DNA of 64,000 nucleotides from Hanleya hanleyi (Eukaryota > Mollusca > Polyplacophora > Lepidopleurida > Hanleyidae). Within the stretch, counting starts at the first letter, position 1, and each line of letters starts with the position of its first letter. The DNA is taken from NCBI GenBank assembly GCA_036873755.1, contig JAVTVY010037335.1, positions 106,320 through 170,319 of the forward strand, in the 5' to 3' direction. Of this stretch, positions 22,801-37,800 are shown piece after piece. The notes under the pieces are model-generated. The model was not told the origin of the DNA and did no database searches. It worked only from the letters and a program-made list of their open reading frames with translations. Made by a program: the position numbers and the translations under genes.

Positions 22801-25800
22801 AACCAATTTAATTCATTTTTGGCCGGAAGAAAAATATAGCAGTTGCGACCATGAAATAGGCCTGGCATGTGAAACGATCAACTGAAATAGGTGACCACTG
22901 GAAAGAGTGACTTGAAAAATCATGATTCTAAAAGTGCAAAAAATCTCAAAACCGAAATCTTCTCAAATCTAATTCAAAACTTCCTCACAATCTGATGTTG
23001 AATGCACAGAGCCAAATTCATTTGCTTCCAGTAGTGTGGCATCTACAGCATGCTTGCTTTGATGGAGCATTTTTTTTTGTCCAGTATTTGAATTATGTAC
23101 TGGAAATATTTGGTTAAAAGGAAAAAAATCAATATAAACTAATGCCTTGAATTTGGATGACAATCTACAGTTTTATTTCCTAGAAATCGCTGAGATGGCT
23201 TCTCCAGCCATCCAGGACCCGACAGGACCCGAGAGCCTCGGCCTAAAATGCTAGGATAGTATTTTTCCAGATTTTTTTACAAAGATCCACTTCAATCTCT
23301 GATTTATATAAATCTCCATCACAAAATGTTTGTTTGTTTTGCCTTCTTTCTTGATTTAATTACAAGGGTACGCATGTATAATAATGACTTATTAACAGAA
23401 AACTCTCACAACCTATAAGCAACCTATGATCCCATTTTGGCACATTAGAATATAGTATTTTATGCCCTATCTGTGTACCCTATTGGCTGTTCAGTTAGAG
23501 CAGGTTTGAGTTCTTTCTTCTTATATGAATTACTCGCAAAAGAGAACAGACAACTATGAAATTTAAGTTTCTATTTTTATTCAGCAAAGTTCATCATCCA
23601 GATGTTCTGTTGTTTATGGGAATATGTCAAACCAATAATCTGGATGGACTGGTACTTCTGTATGAAAGAATTGGGTTTGGCTCCTTGTTCCATTACCTCC
23701 ATGAAAGAGTGGGTATAAGCGTTTGTGTTGTCTGAACAGTAATTGAAGATTAAGCTGTGATTTGCAAGTTTTGTAACCATATAAATACATGTAAATACAA
23801 GAAATCTGCCATTTTTTAGTCTTCATGCTATATGTCTGGGGTTTTTTTAATAAAAAAGCTAAGTTCATATTGATAAAGAGTGACTATGCAATTTTGTAAA
23901 GATTAATGTACACACTAGTATTTGGTGGCTTTCAAATTCGATCGGGAAATGCTGGGAATCCTTTCACAGCCTGGGCAACAACCACATATCACTGATATAC
24001 CAGTTTGGAAATAAATTCTAAAGGCCTGTCAAAATATGTTTTTCCAAACAAGATGTGCCGGACATCATTTTATGGGTATTTCTTCAGTGTTAAACAAGTG
24101 CCTGAAATATGTGTGCAGTCAAGTATGTAAGGGACTACTGTAACTGACAAATTAACAGTTTGTGCCTAACAGTGACCGGCTTCTTATTTCCAGGTTTTGT
24201 TTCTTCTGCATTTCAGTTTGACGAGGTGTGCTATCAACAGATTGTACGGGTGATTGGGCAAATGTGCAATGCTCTCATCTTCCTGCACCAGCAGAACTTG
24301 ATCCATAGCAGTATTACTTCTCATGCGATCAACTTGATCAGTCCAATGCGAGCCAAACTTGGGAACTTTGAGTACATGGTGGAATGGTATGTGGCCTGTG
24401 ACATCAGGGACAAATGTAGCATTTCAAGTTATTGTATTCTTAGAACCTTCAATTTGGGATCTGCAGTACAGCGTATAATAACATGTACAGAGATTCATAA
24501 TCGGTATGCAAAAGGCCCAATGGTGAAATGTTGGGGATGGAATAATTAAATGGTTCTATTTCCTCTTCAGTATTTTGGCAAAATTTCAATGAAACAACCA
24601 GCCAAAAAATAGGCTGCTACAATTTGCACTTCCAATGTACTATTAGAGAGCAAAGCTATATTTGATGTTGTATTTGGTTAATGTTTGTCTTACAGTTCAC
24701 TACCTATTCATATTGAATGATAAACTGCACTCACATTCTCATTTATAACATACTAATTTACTTGTTGCTTGTTCAGCAGCTCCAATGGTGTTGCAGAGAA
24801 AAAAACGCTGGCAAGCACCAATATGTTTCCAAATGCACTCTACAATTGGCTGGCCCCTGAACTTATGGATGACAAGCCACCCAGCGTATCCTCAGATATG
24901 TACAGCCTCTGTATGGTCTTATTTGAAATTTTTGAAGGTAAATATGGTTTAATATAAACTGTGGTTTAATCAGTATAAATTATTGAGACTAAAACTAATT
25001 CTGTACTGGAGAGTTTGCTACCTAACTATCATCAGAAGCAGTTTGCCTGGAGAATAGATTTGATTCTGGTGAGTTATCTCCCCTGGCGAGTTGTCTCCCC
25101 TGTTGTGACTGTACTATAAGTTTAAACATTTTATTTGGCGTTTAATAACAACTTCATGCTGTAATTTCCATGTTAATAAAAAGTTTTCTTAAAAGTGTTC
25201 ATATTTTTGTTATTGAATTTCAGACAAAATACCCTGGGAGGATTGTAGTGCAGCATTCATCCGACAGAAACTCGTGGTAGATGGGTACTCCATAACATGT
25301 AAATCGCCACGAATTCCAAAGCTCTTCCAAGCAATACTGGAGTATGGTCTGCAATTTGAACCAGCAGATAGACGACTAACTTTTGAGCAACTGAGAGACA
25401 TTCTCATGACCCAGTATTCAGTAAGTAATATACTTTAAATATGTTACATAGTCATGGATATTAGTTATAGTCAAAGGAACAACGATTCCAGCAAAGTCTG
25501 TGACAGTCAGAAGAAATTCACATCAAATATCCTTGTCTATAAACTGTAAGGGTAATTACTTTTGTGAGATAAAGAATAATTAATTCTTTACCTCTAAATT
25601 CATCTATACATGTTTTATTCTGTATATATCATATATGTTCATTACATGTACAACACTACATTCAGAACACCAAATTTTATGGAAACAGAGAGATGCCTCC
25701 TCAAAAGCAGAGATGCGAGAGGACTCTGGGTCTATAGTGGAGACTATCTGCCAAGAAACAGAAGTGAAGATACCAGAAGTGGCAAAAGTAGAATCCAGTA

Positions 25801-28800
25801 GCACCAACAATACCACCACAACAACAGGCTATGAGCCCACCTTTGATCCTACCAAAGCTGAGAAGTTCAATGTGAAGAAGGTTCCGCAAGTGGAAGTACT
25901 CAAATATCCTGATGACAAATCTGCCAACAATTCATCCTCTGAGTGGACTCAAGATGATGAAATTCCGTACGTTTGCTTTTCTCAGACTGCTGCTGATTGT
26001 GTTTGTTTCATTTTGGTGTGCATTTCATTTTGTTATCAGTTTTATTTCAGAACAGATGAGATGGTGTAATGTGTGAGAGGTTTTGTTTTGAATTATATGT
26101 CTATCAAGTTTTATAAACATTGTTTTCATCATATATTGTAATTGAATGTGTGTGTCCTGATTCACGTTTTCAGTCTGGAGAGCCTTCTGATGAGTGGTGG
26201 CTGTCTCCCCTGGCGAGTTGTCTCCCCTGCTGTGACTGAAATAGCTTGAATAGCTCCTCCGAGTTACACACCTTATGCTGTAATTTCGGGTTCATATGTT
26301 GATGAAAATTTACCAAACATGCTCATTATTGTATTACACCAAGGTCATGATAGAGCCAGTTCCTATTATCAGTGTGTTCATGGCGTAACTGTTGAAGTAC
26401 AACAGTTGCAAAGTTACAAGCTACTGTTCTGAAGATGATGTTCTTTTTTTCTGGCCGACCTTGCAGTTGTTCCACATTATCATCAGGCAGTTGTAACAGT
26501 ATGGATCCTGAGTGTGTTCATCCTACAGTCCAATTCAGGGAATCACCCAAAGTCTGCACAAAAAGAGGACCCATGTCTTTGGACAAGCATAGTGAAGAAC
26601 CTAAAGCAATCCTAACAGAGAACAAAAACAGGTGGTGATATAAAATTTATCATCTACTCATGTACAAAATCCATTATTCCCACAAATTAGTTCCACGTAA
26701 ACTATGATGAAAGTAACTCCGAAAATGGAAGTCAATGTGATATAATATTCTATATTTCTCACCAATGTATATTAAAACGTGCATTAACAATAAATGTGCT
26801 ACTGATATTGAAGCAGTTCAAATGTGAAGTTGTTGTGAACATACTTCCCAAAGAAACACCCTGTGATGCGTCAAAATTCATTTAAAATGGATCGTAGCTA
26901 GGAAAGTCATTTTTCATGGGCTTCCTATGATTAAGGACCATGTTGCTGTATAGATAGACTTCAGCAGTTCTAACCAGGTTTGGGCAGGGGCAGTGTATGA
27001 ATAGTGTATGGGGAGGGGGGGTATAAGCCGTCCATGTATGTTCACGAGAGAAAATAAATGAACATAGTAGGCAGTGTGTACATTATTTCTTTGGCTTCTT
27101 TACCTCGATCAAACGATATTCAATTTTAATAGTTTGTTCGAAATAGAGGATATTCACTCATTATGAATCACTGGTGGTCGAGTTTAAGTTTATTTAATTG
27201 ATACATGGGTAAAATCACTTGTGTGAACACCTATAACAATCTGGAATTTGGTGAGACCATATACGAGTCCCAACCCACCATGGAATAACTTTAAACATTT
27301 ACGTTTGTTTCTAATATATAATTAGTCCTAGCATATTTTAGAATAACTGAAGTAAACTTCTCTTTTGGCGTGTTTGAAACAATAGGTTCAATTTTATCCA
27401 GCTGTTTTTCAAAAATAAAAATATTGTACTTCCAGATTTCCCCGTTGTGGTCCCCATAGGCTGTTGCCAGCCCCTGTATCGTCAAGCTCCCAATACTTGC
27501 GTCCATCTTTCCAAGGGTTTTCCAATTGAATTTAGTCTATAGGTGTTCCTATGTGTGGCATAATTGTTCATTCACATACCAATGGATCTCTGTACTGCCA
27601 ACTGCCTTCTGCTGGCAAAGAACTATGTCATTGACACATTTTATTTAATCAATGGGGCTCATTTGGGAGTTCCTGCCGGACTGGTTTTGGTATTCATGTC
27701 ATGGCTATATTGTAGGGATATTGTTAGGGTCACCTCAAACAGTTTGCCTATTTTAATTCACATTTCCCACTTTAATTCTTAGACAAAGGATTCATCTTGG
27801 CAGACTGACAGTTACACTGATGCGTGACTCCTGGCTAAAATTTGTGGTTCTTACTTTATCTCTCCTTCCTGTGGCTACAGTATTGAGATTATTTTTAATG
27901 AGTGATAACTGGACTATTTTCGACTTGACGTTGCCAAAGTTATCATCAATGTAAAAACATAACGGTGCTTCCTTGGAATAGTGAGATAATTTTATGCATA
28001 TTAACCATATTTACACCAGTTATCAATAGTTGACAATCTGCTTCATGCTGTAGATATAGGCAGGACAGGAAGTTTAAGAATCACACATGTACACTGGGAG
28101 TCATGTTTCAATGTTTGTTGGGGCAAACCTATTGCCTCAGAATTGAATTAGGAAGGGGGGATTGCCAATAAGTGAAAATAATAAAAGTTCTTATGAAACT
28201 GTTGTAAATATAATGAACAATGAACGGGAAACAAGCAATAGGGTATCATAAGCTCAATACATTGTACCCTAGGCTTACTTTGGTATCCTGGCATATGTAT
28301 GAACATGGAGGAGGGGAGGGGGAGATTATGTACAAGAAGCTTACAGGGACGGGAGAGGTTGTCCAATATTCCAGATTTTACATACCTTATTGATGCTCTC
28401 CAACACCAATTAATGATATTCCTTCTTATCTGATACTTTGTAGCGGTAATGTTGAGATATACAGAGACAAGGAGGAGACCCTTCATTATTCTGTTTATAT
28501 ACCAACAAAACCCACCTCTGAGCCCTCAACATGGAGAAATGCTGTAAGATCAGTGGCAACTTTACCCCGATCAAATGCTGAGAAAAAGGCAGAGAAAAGA
28601 GTCAATACAACACTTTTCAACCCGTAAGATATCTACATAGTGAAAAGAACCCAATGTTTCTGGCTCATAAAAACATTTGTTAGATTTTAACCAACTGCAC
28701 AACTCTTTCCAGAAATCATGTGCACACCCTGGCCTTTTCTCTAATGCAAGATATGTCATCCTTTATTATTTGACTGTGTATGTTACTCTTTTCCCATTGG

Positions 28801-31800
28801 ATCATTCGCCGTCACATGGCTGTCATTAATTTTCCATATTGACTCCGAAGCTCGTACATATTTATGATATTTTTAGTAAACTTGCATGAAAATAACTGTT
28901 GCATTGGCTGTCGGATTACGCTATGACTGACAGCAGAGTCGAGTCGATATTTTTTTTTACTTTCTTCCTTTTTTCTTTTCTTTCAGGAAACACACAGAAC
29001 AAGATTCTACCGTCTATTCAACTCTATCTAGAAATCTTCATTCAGGTTCCATTGCTGGTTCATCAAACATATCAAGGCAGAATGTGCCTTCTGAACAGTC
29101 ACATATATCTATTCCCTCTGTAAGCATTCCACAGCCATATAAGTTCAAGCAGGGGCAAAGGTTTGGGCCAGTAAAACCAAGTACGTTTCGCACATCCCTT
29201 CCATCAGTCAACAGCACAAAATACTTGGATAATTTGCAGACTGGTGTCCAGAATGGTTTATCAAGATCACAGAATATTGAAACTGAAGGATCTTCTACTC
29301 ATGGTTCTGGATCGACCACAGTCGGAAAAAGCAGGTATAAGTCTCTAGCAAATTGACATGATTGAAGCATGCATTTACTCTCCTTAAAACAATTTTGTAT
29401 ACAGGATTTACTAACTAGCATAACTGCTTTTTGCTATGTTCAGTCATGTGCCTAATCAATCTGAGGTTCATTACATTAAATGTTGAGGTATGTTTTATTC
29501 AATTTCATGTTTGTTGACAAAAGGTCTTGTATGTAACAAATCAAGATATTTTGGAAAACCCACTGCACTATCATGACTATTAATATGCAATGAGGCCATT
29601 TCAGGACTCATACAGGTATTTGTATTCTCGTCGGACATGTAATTGTCTACTTCACACAATTTCATTTGAAGCTGTGCCAAGAACGCAGATTCTTCTCCCT
29701 CTGGATTCAGTTACCTTAGTTTGGGTCGGAAGTATGGTCCGTCAATGAAACCAGCCAGTCACATAACGGACAGGGAGGGTGACAGTCAAGGCAAGAACAG
29801 TAACTCCGGTTCCATATTTGCCCTGTACAACAGCTTCAGAAGAACCCAGCAACTTCCTGGATTGGAGGAAAACAATATGTGAGAGAACAAAGCAACAGAA
29901 AATTGTTCTTGTAGTTATATTTTTTATTCAATCAAATCTTGAACAGAAAGAACTCAACAAATCTCGTCTGCTATTCAGTAATATTATGCTTTCTAGACTT
30001 GTGTGTTTAAAAAACCAAAGAATTGAGACATCTTGAGATATTTTGAATTGTTTCTACAATAATTTATGTATGCTATGTTTGTGTGTGTTATTACTAGATT
30101 TTTAAAATATTTTTTATAAAATAATTTCTTTTTCTTAGAATTATAACCAAGCTGAAAATAAGCAATGATGATGTTTCTGTATGAAAGTTGTTTCAATCAA
30201 GGACAAAGCACATAACACATATATGTTAATAATAACTCTAATAATTCAATCGCAGGAAGTGAAATTTCCCACCATATAAGCAGTGATAGAACATGACGTT
30301 AACAAAACTGTCCAATATCATGCAGATAATCCATTATTTCTTTCTTATTTCAATGATTTTAGAGAGTTATCAACTTTATTAGAACAGCTGATTGAATTTT
30401 GTTTCCATAATTGTGGGTGATTGAATTTTAGTTGGGTGATTAAATTATTAGAGGGATTACCATACCTCGACCTAGAAATGTTACACACCTAGATCTCCCG
30501 TCAAAGGCTGAATGTGGAGAGGGCCATCTCTCTTCCAAATTGGACAATTAATATGGCAAGGCTTTGGTGTAAGACCTCCCATTGAAAAGGTAATATCCTG
30601 GACAAAAGACTGACAACACAACTTGCAACAGATCCTCTGTCAATTATATTTCGTGAGTCTTACACCAAATCGTTGCCATTAATATGGCACACCTATAATC
30701 CTGCACCTTCCATGTGATGTATAACAGACTATGTAAATATTTCTCCCTCCTCACACAACAGCAGTGACTCACCGAAGGGCAAATCTAGCCAACTATCTGA
30801 GGACAAGTGGTATGGTGGATCAGGCAGTGTGAGAAACCTTGTGAAAAAGTATCAACATCATTCAGATCTGGTAATTATGCTGTATACTACTATGTAATAG
30901 GGGCTGTTCTATAAAAAACGTACATGGGATGGGGGGAAAATGCAATTCATTTCTAGGAGACAAGATAAAAAGGTACTGGTTGGTGTCAAATAAAGTTGCT
31001 TTCCCTCACCTCATGTACTTTATCTGGAACAGATGTACAAAACTTGCATGAAATAGAGACCTGGCAGGATTACTTACCATAGATATGACCTCATAGCACA
31101 TAATCGGTCAGCTATGTTCTGGATACACATCATTTTAGGCTTATATCAAAACCCAAGTGAACTATCCTACATACGCAAGCCCTATCTGTTTGACCTGGTT
31201 TTGTATCTTGGGTTTGACAGAATAGTATTTAATTTAATTGCATTGAGTAGAGACTTAAATTAATACCCATGTATTGATCATTTTAATACACATACTGATA
31301 TCACTGGGAGAATTATTGTGTATGGCCAGTTACTTTTTTTTCAGCACGAAGCTAAACAGGCTGTTCTAGAAGGAAAAAGTTCTGAAAAATTGTCCAATCA
31401 GGTAAATGGGCTAGGAAAAACTGAATTCAATCAATTCTTCCTGAATCTAGGAAAACTATTTTGTTTACCTTGAAAACAACAGGCTGAATGTGAATGTCAA
31501 CTGCTGCATAGTGTCCCATGAATGAATAAGCTAAATCTCGCAAAACTAGTGAATGTATGACGTAAACAAAACCCTGAGCTACAAAATTCTCAAAGAAGGC
31601 ACACAATAGTAACAAAAAGATAATTTACATCAACAGAACTTTAAAAACTATTCAATGTCAGTTTTTAAAAAAATATTTAAATTTTATCCTGTAAAATTTC
31701 AGGAAATTCATCGAAGATGGTTTGAAGCAGATCAGTCCACAGACCAAAAGGAAAAGCCTGGTATGGAATGCTGTATTTTCTCTACTAGATCATGGAAGTT

Positions 31801-34800
31801 CATAGCTTTAAATATATGGATTCCCATATATTGAATGTCTCTTCTGCATTCATTTGCAGCTAACTTATTTGTTTCATATCCTACCTTGATTGTGGACTCA
31901 AATCATCCTCTGTATCTGTGTCGATATGTGCTTACAATGGGGAGCCCCGGATTCTTTCAGAATACAGTTGATTTCACACCCGAGCTAGTGGCCTGGGTAG
32001 CACTGACTCATACTGGTCACAGCATCCTATGCTTGATACATGGAGAGAAAGTTCTCAACTGGCAGAAATTAGATAAATATGCTTTATTTACGTGTCTTAT
32101 TTGGAGGTGGCAGTGAAAGCCTTACATTGATACATGTTTTGTTATGTTAAAGTTAGAAATATACACACCACGACCATGATGACAGATCATGTACTTTCCC
32201 ATATATCAAGCATAAGAACACTGTGAAAAGACTGATGAATCAATGGGCCAAGAAATCAACGGTTCACACCTTAGTTCCCCGCCGGTGAAAACATTGTGAC
32301 CAGAGCAGTATGGTGCCGTAGCGGTGACCGGTGGGGAACTTATGTGTGTATGAGTAGCCTCTACAGTCAACAGTATTTTGAACTTGAACCTGAAACAGCT
32401 TTAAATATCCGGTGGCTTGAACAGTGACAGGGGAGGTTGTTTTGCTCATACTGATAACTCTTTGTTCTATTGCCTTTCATTATGCTTTATTGACTTTCTT
32501 GCCTAGAAGCCTTGAGCTACCTTGAAACCAAACAGTGTGCATGATTTAATCCAATGAATCAAAAAAGATAGGACAATCTGGCTGGCAGTCCCATTTCTTT
32601 AACTTGAAGGTTGACATTTTGACATGAGAAATAAAATAGTGCAACGTTATTTACCGGAGAGATATTTTACTATATTGCAGAGAAAACACAACGAGACACT
32701 GTTGATCATCAGCTCCATCGTGCAGCATCAATGTATTCGGGGGTAAAAGTTGGCAAAACTCAATCCCCAAGTCAAAGAAATAAACTGGGTTTGTGATGCT
32801 TTATTCTTTCCGTTAATTCATTTGGGAACTAACAGTGGATGGTATTGTCACCCATTTAGTTTGTTTATATATTACTATAGTTTGACCAACTAGAATATTC
32901 ACCAAGTTCGCATGGAAATATGGTGATTGTGTGCTGGGTTTGCTCTTCAAGTATATTTGATCTGCTGCAGTCTGATGGACAGTGTTCTGGAACAGTAAAC
33001 AGTAGATCAGAAAACAGACTTGGATACAATGCTACATATTCATATTGTTGTTTAACACTTACGAGAGGTAGACAATTCATTAATTGTAAACAGCAGCTTC
33101 AGTTTATAGAGGATCGAATATTGCTATTTGTAGAGAAACTACAAGATTTCAGTGAACACCGGCATCCATATGTAGCACCACCATATCCGGTACCCGGCGG
33201 CTCCACTGCATCAGTTGTGAAACGCAGCCCAATTACTTTTTCCGCAGGTGATTCAGGTATGTTTCATTTATTGTTGATATTAGTTAAGAAGACAAAATTT
33301 TCAATACGTTTACGTGCAGGCATGGAAACGTTCAGTCATTTGGTTGATATCTAACTTTTTGGCATTGTTGCACCATCTGTTTGAACATACATGTATGTGA
33401 TATACTGGCATTGTTGGTCTTACACCTTAAGTTTTTAAGTGACATAAAATAAATGTTCAATGCAAGTTATTTAATTTTCATTTCTATATCCTGGCACAAT
33501 GTAAACTGTTATGACACTTCAAGAATTTAGCTTTTATTTCAATAACGTTTAATTTTTAAAAGAATTGATTTGTCTGATGAATTGAACGTCCCATTAGCTT
33601 TTATTTCAATAACGTTTAATTTTTAAAAGAATTGATTTGTCTGATGAATTGAACGTCCCATAGAATGTATAGTGCTAACTTTGTTGTAGATGATGATGAC
33701 AGAATCTCAAACTGGGTTTCTTTTCACCTAAATAGAATAAATAGAGAATTGGCATCTGGTAAGCTTTCCTTTTTTCCTCATTTTTATTGTATTTTTTTTT
33801 TTCACAGTTTTTTTTCTCAGTTTTTCACAATGGTCTACCAAAGTTTTGCCAGAAAGAGTTGTCTGATGTCTTGTATTATTTGAAGAAAATGGTATCATTG
33901 AATGCTGACTCAAGTAACTTAAAGAACATCATTGGTTTCATACAAACTGTAAACTCCTACATCAATTGCCAGAAAAGATGGATACATTTGGTCTGTGTGA
34001 AACAAAAGAAAGCAAAGCAAAAAAAAAAACCAAAAAAAAAACCCGCTTCTCTCCCTTGTTACTTGAAAAAAAGTGCCTGTGAAGCTATAGATTAATTTTA
34101 TTCAGCCCAAATGTTATAACTTCAATTCTTTTGTTTGGGTATATTTCAATGGAAACAAACAGGTACTTCCTGAACATTATAATATCACCATATTTATGAA
34201 TGATTCTTGGTAGAAGACTCACAGACGCTGACAGACAGTATGGGGAGTCAGGAACATGCACAGACTGGTCAAAAAGCAGAAGAAGAGACAAATGCAAGTG
34301 ATGAACCCAAAGCAGAGAATGCAGAAGGCTTATCTGCTGCCAAAAAAGAATTGAGTAAAGAAGATTTTAGCAGGAAAGAAAAGGAACTGATTAATGAAGA
34401 ACAGTTGTCCACCACAGAGGTAGGATCGAGTACAGCCCTGGATACTGAGATGGAATCTGGTATGGGTAAAGAGTCGGAGGTCCGGGAGGTAGATGCAGTG
34501 GAGAGTGAGGCAAGTGCAAGGACAGAAGAGACACCTAATTCAGACATGGTATGCTGGTCTTGTTCACAAGATTCTCAGGATGTCTAGTTGACTGAAAGCT
34601 GAGATAGAACTGAACTAACTCAGAGACCCTTACATAGCTCTGTTATAACATTATAATACCAGCTGCTGAAACATCGGCACATGTGATGCTGAAATCCACT
34701 ATCTTGGAGGAAAGAGGGAATGTGAGGCATTGTCCTGCAATTCTGTCAAATTCTCAATGAAAACACAAAAATGAGTTTTTCAATGCCATGCTTTCACAGT

Positions 34801-37800
34801 AAAATTAACCTTATAATAATAATAATAAATTCTTTATTTCGAGAGGGTGACACAATCAGTTTACATAAACTGTTCTCCCTTGAGGCCCTCAGAAAAAAAA
34901 ATAAAAAAAATTTAAGCATGACATACAGGAATTTTAGCGGAGCATATTTACAAATGTACATAGTTGTTTCTTGAAAGAGTTCACAGACTTGGCTTCCTTT
35001 ATGGACTGGGGTAGCTAGGCTATTCCAAATTATTGGGCCAGAGTATCTCAAACTTCCCTTGAAGTATTCGATTCTGCATTTAGGGATATATAATTTATTT
35101 GTGGTGGTTGATCTTAAAGTTCGCTTTGAGACTTGAGCAGTGTTCAGAAATAATTTAGAGATAGTAGAGCTTGGCATGCAATTGAGACTTTTATAGATCA
35201 AAATAGCTTTCTGAGTAAATATTCTTTCGTAGATGGTCATCCAATTCAGTTGTTTGATGAGGGGGAGAGAAGGGGCGGTGGAGTCTGCATTCATTATAAT
35301 TCTGGCAGCACGTTTTTGAAGCCGGTGAACTCTTTCAAGAGACATTTCAGGAGCATTCCCCCAGATAGTGATACAATAATCTATATGAGGCTGTACATAT
35401 GATGAATAAAACATTTGTTTAGCTTTCCGAGATAAAATATGTCTATTTCTATACAGCAGGCCTATTAATGTAGAAATTTTCTTTGTGACAACATCCGCAT
35501 GCAACTTCCATGTAAGAGCACTGTCTATATGGACACCAAGCAACTTAACTTCATCAACATTCTTGATAGGTTGTTGGTCTAGAACTATGTTGAATGTCAC
35601 AGAGTCCATGTGATTCAGTTTCTGAGAACTGGCAATAAGCATGGCCAATGTTTTCTCAGGGTGTATAATCAGTCTATTATCTGCACACCACTTGCGAGTC
35701 CTTTCAAGGTTGTTGTTTAAAACTATTTGTACTTCCTGGACAGTTTTACCTGACCTACTCAATGTGGTATCATCAGCAAACATTTCAATGGCTGTAGCAG
35801 AGTCTGCATTTTCTAATAGTAGATCATTCACATAAATAATAAACAAAAGTGGACCAAGTATAGACCCCTGTGGCACGCCTGCTGATATTTCATTTGGGTT
35901 TGATGTAGTGTTTCTAATTTCTACTGTTTGTTGCCGATTATGTAGGTAAGATTCCATCCAGTTATATGCAGATTGACTGAAGTGATAACATTTGAGTTTT
36001 GGGAGGAGAATTGTGTGATCTACAAGATCAAAGGCCTTCTTGAAATCTATATAAATGGCACCAACTACTTCCTCATCATCTATTGCCTTAAGCCACTGTT
36101 CTGTAAGTTTGGTGAGGGTTGTTTGAGTCGAGTGTTGGGGCCTGAAGCCAGACTGTCCTTCATGCAGTAAATTATATGATTGCAGGTACCCATACAGGTG
36201 ATCATGGACATGTCTTTCTATGATCTTCGAAACAACTGGCAAAATAGAGATTGGCCTGTAGTTCTCGGGCATTGTTTTCTTACCAGCTTTGTAAATGGGA
36301 ACAACTCTTGCCAATTTCCATTGTGATGGAAATGTATTAGTTGATATACTGAGATTGATTATTTTATTGAGGGATTCTGTGATAATTGGAGCAGCTAGTT
36401 TCAAGAATGTTGTACTTAATCCATCTGTACCTGTGCTTTTGGAAGTATCCAGACCATTGAGGTAGTTATAGACTTTGGAGGTGGAGATAAATGGAATTGT
36501 GAATTCAGATTGAATGGGAACTTTTTCATTCACATACGATGTCAACTTTTGAAGATCAGGCTCAGGAGGCAGTTGGTTTTGTTGAAGGTAACTGGAGATA
36601 TGTGTGAAGTAATCATTTTATAGATGGTTCACTATTACTGGGGTGTCTGATGTTATGTTCCCATTGACATTTAAATGGGCCGGTCCTGTAGTCTGTGTAT
36701 TTGATTTTGGATTTATCTGTTGTAGGATCTTCCAAATATTTTTGGTTTCATCTTTTTGTAATTCATTTTCTATATATTGTTTTTTACTCATTTTAATTAG
36801 GAAATTTACTTTGTTTCTCCAGAGAGACTGGTTTTTTCTGTCTTTTTGAGAGTGAAAATAATCTCTGTTTCTCATAGCTTCCCTAATTTCATCGGTCATC
36901 CATACCGGTGTGGAATTGTAGCGAACTCTGCGCTCCCTTATGGGAGCATGGGAATCAATGACTTCAAGTACTAAAGCTGTCCACACTGATGCAGCATTTT
37001 CCGGGTTGGTTTCTGCTTCTAACTGGTGCCATGGTTGTTTTTTTAGGTCATTAATAAACATTTGTTCATCAAAGTGTTTCATGCATCTGTAATGAATGGT
37101 TTGATGCTCACATTTTGGAGGTACGGTACTCGCATTTACAGTTCTGACCAGGCAGATGGGGTAGTGGTCATTCAGTGATATTTTGGGCACCTTAGTTTCA
37201 TAAATGTTGCTTGGATTGGTAGTGTAAATGTGATCTATGAGTGATGAGCTTTTTTCTGTGACACGAGTTGGCTCATTCACTAATTGCTCGAGACTGTAGC
37301 TGTCAACACAACTTGTCCATTTTGTGTTATCTTGAAGAAGATTTATGTTAAAATCTCCCAGTAATAAAATTTCCTTCTGTTCAGTAAAGGCTTTGTCCAA
37401 CATATGGTCAAATGTGTCAATCCATGATGCGAGGGAGTCTGGAGGGCGATAGACAAAAGCTACCAGATACGGTTTGGAATGAGAAGGTTTAATTTCAATC
37501 CACATGATTTCATGACTATCTACCTCCAAATCTTTTCTCCTTTCATGACAAATAAATGCAGATATATAAACAACAATTCCCCCGCCTGCCTTATGTATTC
37601 TATCTCGTCTCTCTAAATTAAAACCATCAATACGAATATGTTTATCTTCAGTTTGATCATCTAAGAAAGTTTCAGTAACACCAAAGATATCTAGGTTATT
37701 TATAAGTAACTTCACCTCATCGAGTTTAGGTATTAGATGTCTTACATTCAGATGACCAATTTTAGTACCTTTTTTGTACAAGCCGAAGTTGGGTGAAAAT

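Noticed and set aside
32920..33354. 144-codon plus-strand frame between exons 19 and 20
   Set aside because: No matching splice borders for the whole frame and no motif; only a 9-nt microexon within it is plausible.
34207..34587. Possible separate small acidic protein at 34207-34587
   Set aside because: It is exon 21 of the TEX14-like gene; the acceptor, donor and phase all fit.
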